Part shown: positions 8,566-18,297 of the stretch, one piece after another
Numbering within the stretch: the first letter of the stretch is position 1
How the letters are laid out: every line of letters begins with the position of its first letter
NCBI GenBank assembly: GCA_963810055.1
Contig: CAWEME010000035.1
Location: forward strand, 166,051 to 230,050
Direction: 5' to 3'
DNA: 64,000 nucleotides
Source: REEB95 sp963810055
GTDB lineage: Bacteria > Pseudomonadota > Alphaproteobacteria > ATCC43930 > CGMCC-115725
Notes under the pieces: generated by a model
The model's input: only the letters and a program-made list of their open reading frames with translations
What the model was told of the DNA's origin: nothing
Database searches by the model: none
Program-made: the position numbers and the translations under genes

Positions 8566-9441
8566 ATGGGGGTTACGCTCGATCTGTTCTTGAACGCCGT
8601 GACGGCAGGACTGCTGTTGGGCGGTTTCTATGCGGCGGTCAGCGTCGGCGTGGCGATTTCCTTCGGCATGCTCGACATCGCCAACCTCGCCCATCCGGCC
8701 TTTATCATCCTGGGCGCCTTCGTCGCCTATATCCTCAACGACCGTTTCGGGATCGACCCGATCCTGGCCGGAATACTGGCGCTGCCGGCCTTCTACCTGC
8801 TGGGAACGGTGATCTACCGGGTCTATTACTATTCCTTCGAACGCCGCGGCGAGGAGGCGTTGCGCGGCCTCGCCTTCTTCTTCGGGATTCTTTTCATCAC
8901 CGAAGTGGCGCTGATCCTCGTCTTCGGCGTCGATTACCGCTTCGTCACCGCCAGTTATATCGGTCCAAGCCTGCATTTCGGCGGCGTCGACCTGCCCATG
9001 CGCATGGTCGTGCCTTTCGCCGTCTCGCTCGCCATGGTCGGGGCCTTGCAGCTTTTCCTCTCCCGCAGCTTCATCGGCCGCGCCATCCTGGCGGTATCGC
9101 AGGACAGCCTCGCCTTGAAGCTGATGGCGATCAACCCGACCCGCATCAAATCCATCGCCTTCGCCCTCTCGATCTCGACCGCCGCCTTGGCGGGTTCCTG
9201 CCTCATCATCATCCAGCCGATCGAGCCCTCGATCGGACGCGAATATATCGGCCGCGTCTTCGCCATCTGCGTGATGGGCGGGATGGGCAGCTTTCCCGGC
9301 ATGCTGACGGCCGCGATGCTGCTGGGGGTGATCGAAAGCCTCACCGCGACCTTCTACGGCCCATCCTGGTCGCCGGCGGTGGCCTTCGGCTTCCTGCTGC
9401 TGACCCTCGCCTTCCGTCCTGCCGGCATCATGGGCCGATAG
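8566..9441 (+). CDS. livH: Branched-chain amino acid type ABC transporter permease (LivH family)
   Basis: This is one of two inner-membrane permeases of a HAAT-family importer, 291 residues with about eight hydrophobic segments. The N-terminus (LFLNAVTAGLLLGGFYAAV) and the central stretch MLDIANLAHPAFIILGAF are typical of LivH. The ATG at 8566 was chosen over 8530 because of the GGGGAGA motif just upstream. It begins a livHMGF cluster. The substrate need not be leucine, because this family also takes up urea, amides and aromatic acids. Confidence 0.92.
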   Translation: MGVTLDLFLNAVTAGLLLGGFYAAVSVGVAISFGMLDIANLAHPAFIILGAFVAYILNDRFGIDPILAGILALPAFYLLGTVIYRVYYYSFERRGEEALRGLAFFFGILFITEVALILVFGVDYRFVTASYIGPSLHFGGVDLPMRMVVPFAVSLAMVGALQLFLSRSFIGRAILAVSQDSLALKLMAINPTRIKSIAFALSISTAALAGSCLIIIQPIEPSIGREYIGRVFAICVMGGMGSFPGMLTAAMLLGVIESLTATFYGPSWSPAVAFGFLLLTLAFRPAGIMGR

Positions 9442-9445
9442 CGCC

Positions 9446-10393
9446 ATGCGCACGTGGATTTTCTGGCTGGTCGCGGCGGCGGTGGTCGCCGGCATCTTCG
9501 GGCTGTCGCGTTTCGTCACCAACGAGTATTTCTTCTTCGCCGCCTACGTCGTGCTGCAATACGTGGTCATGGCGACGGCGTGGAACATCCTCGGCGGCTA
9601 TACCGGTTACGTGAATTTCGGCACCGCCGGGTTCTACGCGCTCGGCGCCTACAGCTCGGTGGTGCTGCATAAATTGTTCGAGCCGCCGATGGCGGTGCTG
9701 ATCCTGGCAGGGGGCCTGGTCTCGGGCGCGGTCGGGCTGGGCATGGGCTATCTGACTTTGCGTTTGAAGGGCGTGTTCTTCGCCATCGCCACGCTGGCGC
9801 TCGCCATCGTGCTGGAAACGCTCATCACCAATTGGGACTATGTCGGCGGCTCGCGCGGCGTCTACATCATCCGGCCGGCGGCGGCGCCGCTCTTCCACGG
9901 CAGCTATATCCAATACCTGTTCCTGGTGATGCTGATCCTGGCGGGCTTGGCGGTATGCATCGCGCGCTCGATCGAGCATTCGAAGCTCGGTTACGGGCTC
10001 GCCACCATCCGCGACGACGAGCTGGCCGCCGAGACGTCGGGCGTGCCGACGCTCAAGCTGAAACTGATCGCCACCGTGCTGTCGGGCGCGCTCATGGGCA
10101 TGGCCGGCGCGCCGCTGCCCTACTACATCACCTATCTCGATCCGTCCTCGGCCTTCAACCTCGCCCTCGCCGTCAACAGCATCGCCATGCCGCTGGTCGG
10201 CGGCACCGTCAACTGGATCGGGCCGGTATTGGGCGCGGTATTCCTCGCCACCGTGCAGCAGATCGCCACCGTCACCATCTCGTCGGCGCTCAACCTGCTG
10301 TTCGTCGGCGTCATCCTGGTGGGCTTCGTGGTGATCGCGCCCAACGGCATCATCGGCTGGTTCGGGCGCGGCAAGCGGCGGAGGCAAGGCTGA
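9446..10393 (+). CDS. livM: Branched-chain amino acid type ABC transporter permease (LivM family)
   Basis: This is the second permease of the importer, 315 residues. Family hallmarks are ATAWNILGGYTGYVNFGTAG near residue 45 and GVYIIRPAAAP in the middle. It begins four bases after livH, and its stop overlaps the livG start (ATGA), so the genes are translationally coupled. LivH and LivM should form the heterodimeric channel that binds LivG and LivF. Confidence 0.93.
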   Translation: MRTWIFWLVAAAVVAGIFGLSRFVTNEYFFFAAYVVLQYVVMATAWNILGGYTGYVNFGTAGFYALGAYSSVVLHKLFEPPMAVLILAGGLVSGAVGLGMGYLTLRLKGVFFAIATLALAIVLETLITNWDYVGGSRGVYIIRPAAAPLFHGSYIQYLFLVMLILAGLAVCIARSIEHSKLGYGLATIRDDELAAETSGVPTLKLKLIATVLSGALMGMAGAPLPYYITYLDPSSAFNLALAVNSIAMPLVGGTVNWIGPVLGAVFLATVQQIATVTISSALNLLFVGVILVGFVVIAPNGIIGWFGRGKRRRQG

Positions 10394-11128
10394 TGGAGGC
10401 GCTGCTCCGCGTCGAGAATTTGGGCAAGCGCTTCGGCGGTTTCGTCGCGCTGGAATCGATCGACCTCGACGTGGCGCAGGGCGAGCGCCTGGGGCTGATC
10501 GGCCCCAACGGCTCGGGCAAATCGACGCTGGTCAATTGCATCTCCGGCACGCTCCGGAACGAGACCGGCACCGTGCAGTTCGACAACCGCAAGATGGACG
10601 GCCTGCCGCCGCATCAGCGCACGCGGCTGGGCCTGGCGCGCAGCTTCCAGCTGCCGAAGCCGTTTCACAGCATGACCGTGGCCGAAAACCTGCACGTGCC
10701 CCTGCTCTACACCGTCAATGCGCGGCACGAGACGCATCTTTCCAATGCCGAGATCGATCGCCGCGTCGAGGAGGTGCTGACACCAGGTCGGCTTGCACGA
10801 GAAAGCCGGCCGGCGGCCGCGCGACCTGACCCAGATCGAGATGCGCAAGCTCGAACTGGCCCGCGCCATGGCGGCGGCGCCCAAGCTGCTGATCGCCGAC
10901 GAGGCCATGGCCGGCCTTTCCAACGCCGAAGTCGACGACATCCTGAATCTTCTGGTGAAGCTCAGCGAGCAAGGCATTACCGTGGTCTTGATCGAGCACA
11001 TCATGCGCGCGGTGATGAGCTTCTCGCAGCGGCTGGTGGTGCTGGTCGCCGGCAGGAAACTCGCCGACGGCGCGCCGCAGGACGTGATGCGCAACCCCGA
11101 AGTGGTGAGGGCCTATCTTGGCGAGTAG
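10393..11128 (+). CDS. livG: ABC transporter ATP-binding protein (LivG family), frameshifted as read
   Basis: This is the first ATPase of the importer. Walker A is GPNGSGKST, and the Walker B region is LLIADEAMAGLS. The frame breaks near 10782: the protein reads RRVEEVLT and then loses homology, while the plus-one frame continues VGLHEKAGRR through to AYLGE. Removing the A at 10782 restores one frame of 244 residues, the normal size. As written, the ATPase is split between its signature and nucleotide-binding halves. Intact neighbours argue for a sequencing error rather than decay. Confidence 0.88.
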
Positions 11129-11849
11129 CCTCAGAATCAGCGGCCTCCATGCCGCCTACGGCCATGTGCGCGTGCTCGAGGACGTATCGATCGAGGTGCG
11201 CGCCGGCGAGACCGTGGTGTTGCTCGGCACCAACGGCAACGGCAAGTCGACGCTGATGAAATGCATCATGGGCATGCTGCGCCCGGCGGAAGGCAGCATC
11301 GTCGCCGAGATCGACGGCGAAAAGCACGAGCTCACCGGCATGAGCACCGAGGCGATCGTCGATCTCGGCTTGGCGCTGGTGCCCGAGGGGCGGCGGCTTT
11401 TCCCCAGGCTCACGGTCGAGGAGAATCTCTTTCTCGGCGCCTATCGGGGCGCGGCGCGCGCCAATCTCAAGCGTAATCACGATTATTGCTGCGAGATTTT
11501 CCCGGTGTTGCGCGAGCGGCGGAACCAGCTCGCTGGCTCGATGAGCGGCGGCGAGCAGCAGATGCTGGCGCTGGCGCGCGCGCTGATGACCGCGCCCAAG
11601 ATCTTGCTGATCGACGAGCCTTCGGTCGGATTGGCGCCGGTTCTGGTGCGCCGGACGATCGACAAGATCAAGGAGCTCAAGGACCAGTATCAGCTCACCG
11701 TGCTGATGGCCGAGCAGAATTTCACCCAGGCCATCCGCATCGCCGACCGGGGTTATGTCATCGTTCACGGCAGCATCGCCTTCGAGGGCGAATTGCCCGA
11801 GGCGCTCAACAACAATGACCTCATCCGCAAATTCTATCTGGGGCTTTAG
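11118..11849 (+). CDS. livF: ABC transporter ATP-binding protein (LivF family)
   Basis: This is the second ATPase of the importer, 243 residues. Walker A is GTNGNGKST, the signature is SGGEQQM, and Walker B is ILLIDEPSVGLAP. The best start is TTG at 11118, which overlaps the end of livG by eleven bases; the protein has homology from its first residues. LivF pairs with LivG. No periplasmic binding-protein gene lies in or next to the cluster, so one must be encoded elsewhere. Confidence 0.92.
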   Translation: MASSLRISGLHAAYGHVRVLEDVSIEVRAGETVVLLGTNGNGKSTLMKCIMGMLRPAEGSIVAEIDGEKHELTGMSTEAIVDLGLALVPEGRRLFPRLTVEENLFLGAYRGAARANLKRNHDYCCEIFPVLRERRNQLAGSMSGGEQQMLALARALMTAPKILLIDEPSVGLAPVLVRRTIDKIKELKDQYQLTVLMAEQNFTQAIRIADRGYVIVHGSIAFEGELPEALNNNDLIRKFYLGL

Positions 11850-11851
11850 TC

Positions 11852-12742
11852 ATGACAGGAAAGACCGTGGGCGTGATCGGGCTGGGCATAATGGGCGGCG
11901 CGATCTCCGCCAATCTGGTGAAGCGCGGCTTCGCCGTGCGCGGATTCGATGTCAGCGGAGAAGCGGTCCAACGCCTCCAGGCGAATGGCGGGGCGCCGGT
12001 CAAGGCGGCGGAGGATGCGGCTTCGGGCGCGGACGCCGTGCTGACGTCGCTGCCCTCGGTCAAGGCGCTCGAGGCCACAGTCAAGGCCTTGCTCAAGCGC
12101 CCGCGCGCGGGGCTGGTGGTGGCCGAGCTTTCCACCTTTCCCATCGCGGACAAGGAGAAGGCGCGCAGAGACCTGGCCAAGGGCGGGATCACGCTGCTCG
12201 ATTGTCCCTTGAGCGGCACCGGCTCCCAGGCCGCGACCGGCGATCTCGTGGTCTTTGCCAGCGGCGATCGACCGGCCTATGAGCGCATCAAGGACGTGTT
12301 CGCGGGCTTTTCGCGGGCGAGCCATTATCTCGGGCCTTTCGGCAATGGCAGCAAGATGAAGTTCGTCGCCAACCTCCTGGTGGCGATCCACAACGTGGCG
12401 AGCGCCGAGGCGATGGTGCTCGGCATGAAGGCCGGGCTCGATCCCGACGACATCGTGCGCGTGATCTCCTCGGGCGCGGGCAACAGCCGCGTCTTCGAGC
12501 TGCGCGCGCCGCTGATGGCGAAGGGCGTCTACAAGCCGGCGACGATGAAAAACGAGGTCTGGACCAAGGATCTGAAGATCATCGGCGCCTTCGCCAAGGC
12601 GCTGAAGGTGGACACGCCGCTTTTCGGCAAGATCGCCGCGCTCAACCGGGAGGTCCTGAAGCAGGGCTATGGCGACAGCGACACCGCCGCGATCTGCGCC
12701 GTGTTGGAAAAGCGGGCGAAGGTGAAGCGGAAGGGCGGCTGA
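11852..12742 (+). CDS. 3-hydroxyisobutyrate dehydrogenase-like NAD(P)-dependent oxidoreductase
   Basis: This beta-hydroxyacid dehydrogenase family protein has 296 residues. The Rossmann motif GVIGLGIMGGAISANL starts at residue 6, the substrate segment reads DCPLSGTGSQAATGD, and the catalytic Lys is in NGSKMKFVANLL. It starts two bases after livF, so it is part of the transporter operon and may act on the imported compound or a breakdown product. Family members include 3-hydroxyisobutyrate, tartronate semialdehyde and related dehydrogenases; the exact substrate is open. Confidence 0.88.
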   Translation: MTGKTVGVIGLGIMGGAISANLVKRGFAVRGFDVSGEAVQRLQANGGAPVKAAEDAASGADAVLTSLPSVKALEATVKALLKRPRAGLVVAELSTFPIADKEKARRDLAKGGITLLDCPLSGTGSQAATGDLVVFASGDRPAYERIKDVFAGFSRASHYLGPFGNGSKMKFVANLLVAIHNVASAEAMVLGMKAGLDPDDIVRVISSGAGNSRVFELRAPLMAKGVYKPATMKNEVWTKDLKIIGAFAKALKVDTPLFGKIAALNREVLKQGYGDSDTAAICAVLEKRAKVKRKGG

Positions 12743-12903
12743 GAAGCGGACCGGCGAAAAAGCCAAGTCCTTGAAGGGCTTGAGACAAATTGGGTTCGTT
12801 TGGCAGAATTTAACTTTTCGCACCCGTCCTCCCGCCCGGCCGAAGCAATGGCCTGGCGAAGGACAACGGTGGGGCGCCGGATTCTATTTCACCGGAAGCA
12901 CGG

Positions 12904-13873
12904 CTATTTGATCGCCATCGGGTTGACCGGCGAGCCGACGGCCTTGGTGATCGGCAAGGGCGGTCCGCAGAAGAAGAACTCGTACACCTTGTCCTGGGCG
13001 CAATCCTCGGCCAGCTCCTCGAGATAGAAGATTTCGCCCATGGTCAGGCCCATCATCGGGATCACCACCCAATGCCAGGGCTGGAAGGCGTCCTTGGTCT
13101 CGTTGGGCCGCACCTCGCAGCCCCAGGTGTCGGTGCAGATGGCGGCGATCTCGCTCTTGTAAATCCATTCGCAGGTCTCGAAGGCGAGGCCCGGCGCGTC
13201 GCCGCCGGCATAACCGCCCCACTCGCCGGTCTTGAGGCGCTGTCCCATCTGGCCGGTGCGCACGATGACGAAGTCGCCGCGCTTCACCTCGACCTTCTGC
13301 GCTTTCGCGGTGGCGATCGAGATCCTCCGTCGTGATCGCCGTTCCGTCCTCGAGATAATCGAGCTTGCAGTGCCGCGCGACGTCGAGCAGCACGCCGCGC
13401 CCGACCATGCGCGCCTTGGTCTTCTCGATGCCGTTCTTGGCGGCGCCGCTGGAATCGACCAACTTCGCGTCGTAACCGTTCCACATCTTGTCGTCGTAGA
13501 AGATATGGCCGAGCGCGTCCCATTGCGTCCCGCATTGGAGCGGCATCGAGACCGCGTCGTCGGCGTAGCGGATACCGCCGCTGTCCTGCCGGCCCGCCAC
13601 CGCGTCGGTGCCGGTCGCCAGCATGGTGTGGACCGGGTTGTGGCGGTTGCCCCACAGGCCTTTCTGCGGGCCGTTGCTGTCGTAAGGCAAAGCGAGGGAG
13701 AAAATCTTGCCCTTGCGGATAAGCCGCGCCGCGGCGGCCACATCCGTCGGCGTCACGTAATTGAGCGTGCCGAGCTCGTCATCGGGTCCCCATTTGCCCC
13801 AGCTTTTGAGGCGCTCCGCCGTCTTGCGCAGATGGGCCATGTCGAAGGTCTTGGCGTCGTAACGTCGCGGCAT
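12904..13873 (-). CDS. Cyclase family protein (kynurenine formamidase-like), frameshifted as read
   Basis: This is a metal-dependent hydrolase of the cyclase family (PF04199). The metal-site region reads QCGTQWDALGHIFYDDKMWN, where the classical first histidines are Gln, as in one subgroup of the family. The frame shifts near 13319: the 5' frame gives TAITTEDL, and the other frame continues IATAKAQKVEVKRGDFV to the end. Removing one base gives about 322 residues. A one-base sequencing insertion is the simplest explanation. It is divergent from the aldo/keto reductase at 14040. Confidence 0.8.
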
Positions 13874-14039
13874 TGTCGGTCTCTCCCTGCGTTGCCTGTT
13901 TAAGCCCGGCTTTTACCGACTTTAGCCCATGTTGCGGACGAATAGAAATCGCCACCACGCCCTATCCCGGGGTTGCTTTAGGCTTGGCTAGGGGCTTCCA
14001 TAACCGCTCGTCCGGCAAACCCCGAAGGAGACGCATCCG

Positions 14040-15041
14040 ATGAAATTCCGAACGCTGGGTCGCAACGGACCGAAAGTGTCCGCGATTGGCCTGGGCTGCA
14101 TGGGGATGTCCGACTTCTACGGCCCGGCGGAGCGGCCGGAGAGTCTCGCCACCATCGCGGCGGCGCTCGATGCCGGCGTCACCTTGCTCGATACCGGCGA
14201 CTTCTACGGCATGGGCCATAACGAAATGCTCATCGCGGAGGCGTTGCGCGGGCGCAAACGCGAATCCCTGCAACTCAGCGTGAAATTCGGCGCGATGCGC
14301 GCCCCCAACGGCGAGTGGCAGGGTTACGACGCGCGGCCGCAAGCGGTGAAGAATTTCACCGCCTACAGCCTGAAACGCCTCGGCACCGATTACATCGACA
14401 TCTACCGCCCGGCGCGGCTCGATCCCGCCGTGCCGATCGAGGATACCATCGGCGCGATTGCCGACCTTGTCCGCGCCGGTTATGTGCGTCATATCGGCTT
14501 GTCGGAGATGGGGGCGGATACCATCCGCCGCGCCCATGCCGTCCATCCCATCGCCGATTTGCAGATCGAGTACTCGCTGCTGTCGCGCGGCATCGAGGAC
14601 GGGATTCTGCCCGTCTGCCGCGAACTCGGCATCGGCATCACCGCCTACGGCGTGTTGTCGCGCGGGCTCATCAGCGGGCATTGGACGGCACCCAAGGGCG
14701 GCGCCAAGGATTTCCGCAGCCATAGCCCGCGTTTCCAGGGCGAGAACGCCGCGAAAAATCTGGCGCTGGTCGAAACCTTGCGCAAAATCGCCACCGCCAA
14801 GGGAGCGTCAGTCGCGCAGATCGCGATTGCCTGGGTCCTGGCTCAGGGCGAGGACATCGTGCCGCTGGTCGGCGCGCGCCGGCGCGATCGCCTCGCGGAA
14901 TCCCTTGGCGCGCTCGACCTCAAGCTCGACCGGAAGGATCTGGAATCCATCACCCGCGTCGTGCCCAAGGGTGCGGCATCGGGCGAGCGTTACGCCCCGG
15001 CGGGAATGGCGACGCTCGACAGCGAACGGAAGACGCCTTAG
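14040..15041 (+). CDS. Aldo/keto reductase
   Basis: The 333-residue protein is an NADPH-dependent (beta/alpha)8-barrel reductase. The N-terminal signature reads LGCMGMSDFYGP, followed by the catalytic Asp and Tyr in LDTGDFYGMGHNE and the Lys in LSVKFG. The usual active-site His region reads YRPARLD, so His is replaced, as in some AKR subgroups acting on small aldehydes. The C-terminal cofactor segment contains ALVETLRKIA and PLVGARRRDRL. A GAAGGAGACG site precedes the ATG. It seems monocistronic. Confidence 0.9.
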   Translation: MKFRTLGRNGPKVSAIGLGCMGMSDFYGPAERPESLATIAAALDAGVTLLDTGDFYGMGHNEMLIAEALRGRKRESLQLSVKFGAMRAPNGEWQGYDARPQAVKNFTAYSLKRLGTDYIDIYRPARLDPAVPIEDTIGAIADLVRAGYVRHIGLSEMGADTIRRAHAVHPIADLQIEYSLLSRGIEDGILPVCRELGIGITAYGVLSRGLISGHWTAPKGGAKDFRSHSPRFQGENAAKNLALVETLRKIATAKGASVAQIAIAWVLAQGEDIVPLVGARRRDRLAESLGALDLKLDRKDLESITRVVPKGAASGERYAPAGMATLDSERKTP

Positions 15042-15065
15042 CCGCGTCCGGCTTGAACTTTCGGC

Positions 15066-15932
15066 TCAGCCCGATTTCCCCGGCCCGAGGAAGGCCTGGA
15101 GCGTGTCGATGGCGTTGCCCGGTGCGCCCCGCGCCTTGAAGGCTTCGGCCAGATCGGCGTAGAGCCGGGCCATGCCGGCGTAGATTTCGCCGCCGCCGGG
15201 CACATCCGCGAGATAGGCCGAGATCTCCTCCATCTCGGCGACCCAGCGATAGGATTTGGGATACATCTCGGGCACGCGTTTTTGAATCCAGGCCAGCAAT
15301 TGCGGCAGGCTCGACGCGACCTCGCGCTTGAGCTCGTCCGCGACGCCGGCCTGCGTCGCGCCCAGGATCATTTCGCTCGCCAAGGCCACCACGCCCTTGG
15401 TGAAGCCGGCATAGGAGAGCTTGAAGGCCGAGGCGACGCCGACATCGCCCGGCAGCACGCGTATGTCCAGGCCATAACGCGTCAACTGCGTCACCGCCTG
15501 TGCGGCCGGGCCGGAGACATAGATGCGCGGGCCGGCATCCTCGCCCTTGGGCGGGCCGCCGACGATGCCGCCATCGGCGAAGGGACAGCCGGTGGGCGCC
15601 AGGATCGCCGCCACCGCGCGCGCGGTTTGGGGTGCGATGGCGTTGCAATCGATATAGACCGGCTTGCGCGCAACCGCCTGGAGCGCCGGGGCGAGAAGCC
15701 GCGCCAGATCGCGCGCCGATCCGGGCGGCACCACCGAAAGCATGAAATCGGCGCCGTCGAGAAGATCGCGGTCGTCGTCGAAGGCTTCGGCGCCGGCGGC
15801 TTGGGCGCGGGCGGCGCTGGCGGAACTCCGTCCCGTGAGCGAGGTGCGGATGCGGGCGCCGCGCTCCTTGAGCCTGCGGGCAAGCCCGCTCCCCATTTCG
15901 CCCATCGCGATCACCACCACGGTCGGTCCCAT
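15066..15932 (-). CDS. NAD(P)-binding dehydrogenase with DUF1932-type C-terminal domain
   Basis: This 288-residue protein combines an N-terminal Rossmann fold (VVIAMGEMGSGLARRLKERG) like 6-phosphogluconate dehydrogenases with a helical C-terminal domain typical of DUF1932 proteins (KLSYAGFTKGVVALASEM). It is probably a beta-hydroxyacid-type oxidoreductase of unknown substrate. The ATG at 15932 is preceded by AGAGGA seven bases upstream; an in-frame TTG at 15950 is less likely. It is convergent with the aldo/keto reductase and divergent from msrA. Confidence 0.85.
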   Translation of the reverse strand: MGPTVVVIAMGEMGSGLARRLKERGARIRTSLTGRSSASAARAQAAGAEAFDDDRDLLDGADFMLSVVPPGSARDLARLLAPALQAVARKPVYIDCNAIAPQTARAVAAILAPTGCPFADGGIVGGPPKGEDAGPRIYVSGPAAQAVTQLTRYGLDIRVLPGDVGVASAFKLSYAGFTKGVVALASEMILGATQAGVADELKREVASSLPQLLAWIQKRVPEMYPKSYRWVAEMEEISAYLADVPGGGEIYAGMARLYADLAEAFKARGAPGNAIDTLQAFLGPGKSG

Positions 15933-16033
15933 CGTCTGTCCTCTCTTCAAACTCCCGTGAGCGGGATTGCGGAATCGTCCCCTAAGGGCCAGATTCAGCC
16001 TGTCGCCCCGATCGACAATAAACGGAGAACACC

Positions 16034-16687
16034 ATGTGGTCGATGGCCCGCAAGTCGCTCGATATGCCCAAGCCCGGCGAGGCGCTGCCCGGCCGCCAAG
16101 CCGCGATGCCGGTTCCGGATCGGCATTTCATCAACGGCCACGGGCTCAAGCCGCCCTTTCCCGCGGGGCTGGAGACGGCGATTTTCGGGCTCGGCTGCTT
16201 CTGGGGCGCGGAGAAGGCGTTCTGGAATCTGCCCGGGGTCTATACGACCGCGGTGGGCTATGCCGGCGGCCAGACCCCCAACCCGACCTACGAGGAAGTG
16301 TGCTCCGGCCGCACCGGCCATACCGAGGCGGTGCTGGTGGCGTTCGACCCGAAGAAGATAGCTTACGAGCAATTGCTCAAGACCTTCTGGGAGGGCCACA
16401 ACCCGACCCAGGGCATGCGCCAGGGCAACGACGTCGGCACGCAATACCGCTCCGCCATCTATTGGACCAACCCCGCGCAGCAGAAGCTCGCCGAGGCCTC
16501 GCGCGAGGCTTATGGCAAGATGCTCGGCAAGGCGGGCTTAAGCGCCATCACCACCGAAATCCGCGAAGCGCCCGAATTCTATTATGCCGAGGATTATCAC
16601 CAGCAATATCTGGGCAAGAACCCGGCGGGTTATTGCGGCCTCGGCGGCACCGGGGTTTCCTGTCCCATCGGATTGAAGACCGCGTGA
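16034..16687 (+). CDS. msrA: Peptide methionine (S)-S-oxide reductase
   Basis: MsrA repairs methionine-S-sulfoxide in proteins using thioredoxin. The active-site signature GLGCFWGAEKAFW lies near residue 54. Other conserved segments are GYAGGQTPNPTYEEVCSG and YHQQYLGKNPAGYC, where the last Cys is a likely resolving residue. The 217-residue length includes an N-terminal extension of about 40 residues that is usual for the longer MsrA class, with no clear signal peptide. It is convergent with the M28 peptidase gene. Confidence 0.96.
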   Translation: MWSMARKSLDMPKPGEALPGRQAAMPVPDRHFINGHGLKPPFPAGLETAIFGLGCFWGAEKAFWNLPGVYTTAVGYAGGQTPNPTYEEVCSGRTGHTEAVLVAFDPKKIAYEQLLKTFWEGHNPTQGMRQGNDVGTQYRSAIYWTNPAQQKLAEASREAYGKMLGKAGLSAITTEIREAPEFYYAEDYHQQYLGKNPAGYCGLGGTGVSCPIGLKTA

Positions 16688-16703
16688 GGCCTGTCGCCGT
16701 CCG

Positions 16704-17661
16704 CTAGCGCGGCAGATACAAATACCGGATCGTGGTGCGCCCGACCGCTTCGAGCGAGGCGGCGGAGCATTTGTCGATCGTGTCCTGGGTGGTGTTGAAC
16801 CAGGGATCGTATTGAAAGCCGATCACCAGGAAGCTCGGAATGTCGGCATCGGCCAGCGCATTCTGATCGTCGGAAATCGGCGAGGCCGTAACCTGGGGCA
16901 CGAATATGTTGGGTGCGACGGCGTTGCCGATGCTCCAGAATTTCTCGACCTCGCTCCTGGCATAAGCCACCGACGAAGCTTCGGACGGCAGGCGGAGATT
17001 GCGGTAGCACACCATGTCGAAAATCGCCGCCGCCGCCGGCTTGGCGCTGCGGGTAGAAATCCTTCAGATGCTCGGCGAAATAGGGCGAACCCATCGCCCG
17101 CCAATGCGGATCGCCGGCGCCGAGGGAAACCGGCCCTTCCTCGCCGTCGAAGAATACGAAATCCACGCCCACCGGAGGAGGCGAAGGGGCCGCGCGCAAC
17201 ACCCGCGCGGTTTCGAGCAGCAACGCCACGCCCGAGGCCGAATTGTTGGCGCCGGGCATGATGGCGTTGGGTTTCTTCTTGTCGGCATAGGCGCGGGCGA
17301 TGCTGTCGTAATGCGTGCCGAGGATGATGCGGTGGGGATTGTCGGGGTAGAGCCGGGCGACGAGATTGGTCAGGCCGTGGGTCCCGCGCGCCCCTTGATC
17401 GACCCAGTGCTGGCGCTGGGTCTTGATCCCGAGCTTGGCCATCTGCTGCTCGATGTAGCGGAGCGTCTTTTCATGGCCGGGCGTGTCGAGCGAGCGCCGG
17501 CCGAAGGAGAGCTGGCGGGCGATGTCGGCGAGCGCGCGTTGGCCGTTCCATTGCGAGGGATCGGGCGCCTGGGCGGCGCAAACCGCAACGCCCGCCAGCA
17601 ACAGCAATCCCGCGAGTGCCAGCCTCAAGGTTATTGCCGCTAACGCGGCGGGGCGCCTCAT
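16704..17661 (-). CDS. Exported M28 family metallopeptidase (glutaminyl-cyclase-like), frameshifted as read
   Basis: A signal peptide (about 31 residues, rich in Leu and Ala) is followed by an M28 zinc peptidase or glutaminyl cyclotransferase-like domain. Metal-site segments are ILGTHYDSIA, MPGANNSASGVALL and FFDGEEGP. The second usually reads GA(N/D)D, so the bridging Asp appears as Asn. A frameshift near 17043 separates DFYPQR from the continuation AIFDMVCYRNLRLPSEASS; removing one C gives 318 residues. Its start overlaps the stop of the membrane gene at 17658 (ATGA), the last step of a long minus-strand operon. Confidence 0.82.
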
Positions 17662-18296
17662 CGGGGCTTGTTCTCCGGCACGGCGAACAGGCTCGCGGCG
17701 CAGGCGAACAACACCAGCGCGAAGACATAGGTGATGGCGCGCGAGCCGATGGTGGGGATGAGCCAGAAGGTCGTGAACAGCACGCCGAAGACGTTGCCGA
17801 TGGTGGAGACGCCATAGACCTCGCCGGCGACGCGGCCGGTCCGGCCGGTCGAATGCAGCAACAGCCGCACCGCCACCGGCGAGAAAGTGCCGAGCAGCGA
17901 CAACGGCACCAGGATCAAGGCGGCCGCGGCTATCAGGACAGCGGTTGGTCCGTCACCGACATGCGCCAGGATCCACGCCATCACCGGATCGGCGGTTTCC
18001 GGCACCAGCGCCAGATAGAAAGATGCCAGCAAGGTCGACACCGCGATCACGCGCGGCGTCGGATGACGGTCGACCACCGCGCCGCCGGCGAAATAACCGA
18101 TGGTGAGCGCGCACAGCACCATCGAGATCAGCCCCGCCCAGCTGCCGATGCCGCCGCCGAAATAAGGAAAGAGATAACGGCTGCCCAGCATCTCGAAGCC
18201 CATCAGCACCGCGCCCACGGCAAAGGCGTTGGCGAAGATCGGCGCCGTCAAGGCGGACCGGGGCCTAACCACGGGTTTTTTTACGGATCGCGCCAT
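17658..18296 (-). CDS. Membrane protein resembling the transmembrane half of fused MFS/spermidine synthase proteins
   Basis: The 212-residue protein has about six membrane spans. The segment FEMLGSRYLFPYFGGGIGSW and the later VAGEVYGVSTIGNVFGVLFT are characteristic of the N-terminal membrane domain found fused to spermidine-synthase domains in many bacteria. Here the two halves are separate: this gene starts one base after the synthase-like gene at 18298. They probably work as one membrane-attached complex. The function of this family is poorly known. Confidence 0.8.
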   Translation of the reverse strand: MARSVKKPVVRPRSALTAPIFANAFAVGAVLMGFEMLGSRYLFPYFGGGIGSWAGLISMVLCALTIGYFAGGAVVDRHPTPRVIAVSTLLASFYLALVPETADPVMAWILAHVGDGPTAVLIAAAALILVPLSLLGTFSPVAVRLLLHSTGRTGRVAGEVYGVSTIGNVFGVLFTTFWLIPTIGSRAITYVFALVLFACAASLFAVPENKPR

Positions 18297-18297
18297 T

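Noticed and set aside
10770..10800. Programmed ribosomal frameshifting in livG
   Set aside because: There is no slippery heptamer or downstream structure. LivG is not known to use frameshifting, and similar breaks occur in many unrelated genes here.
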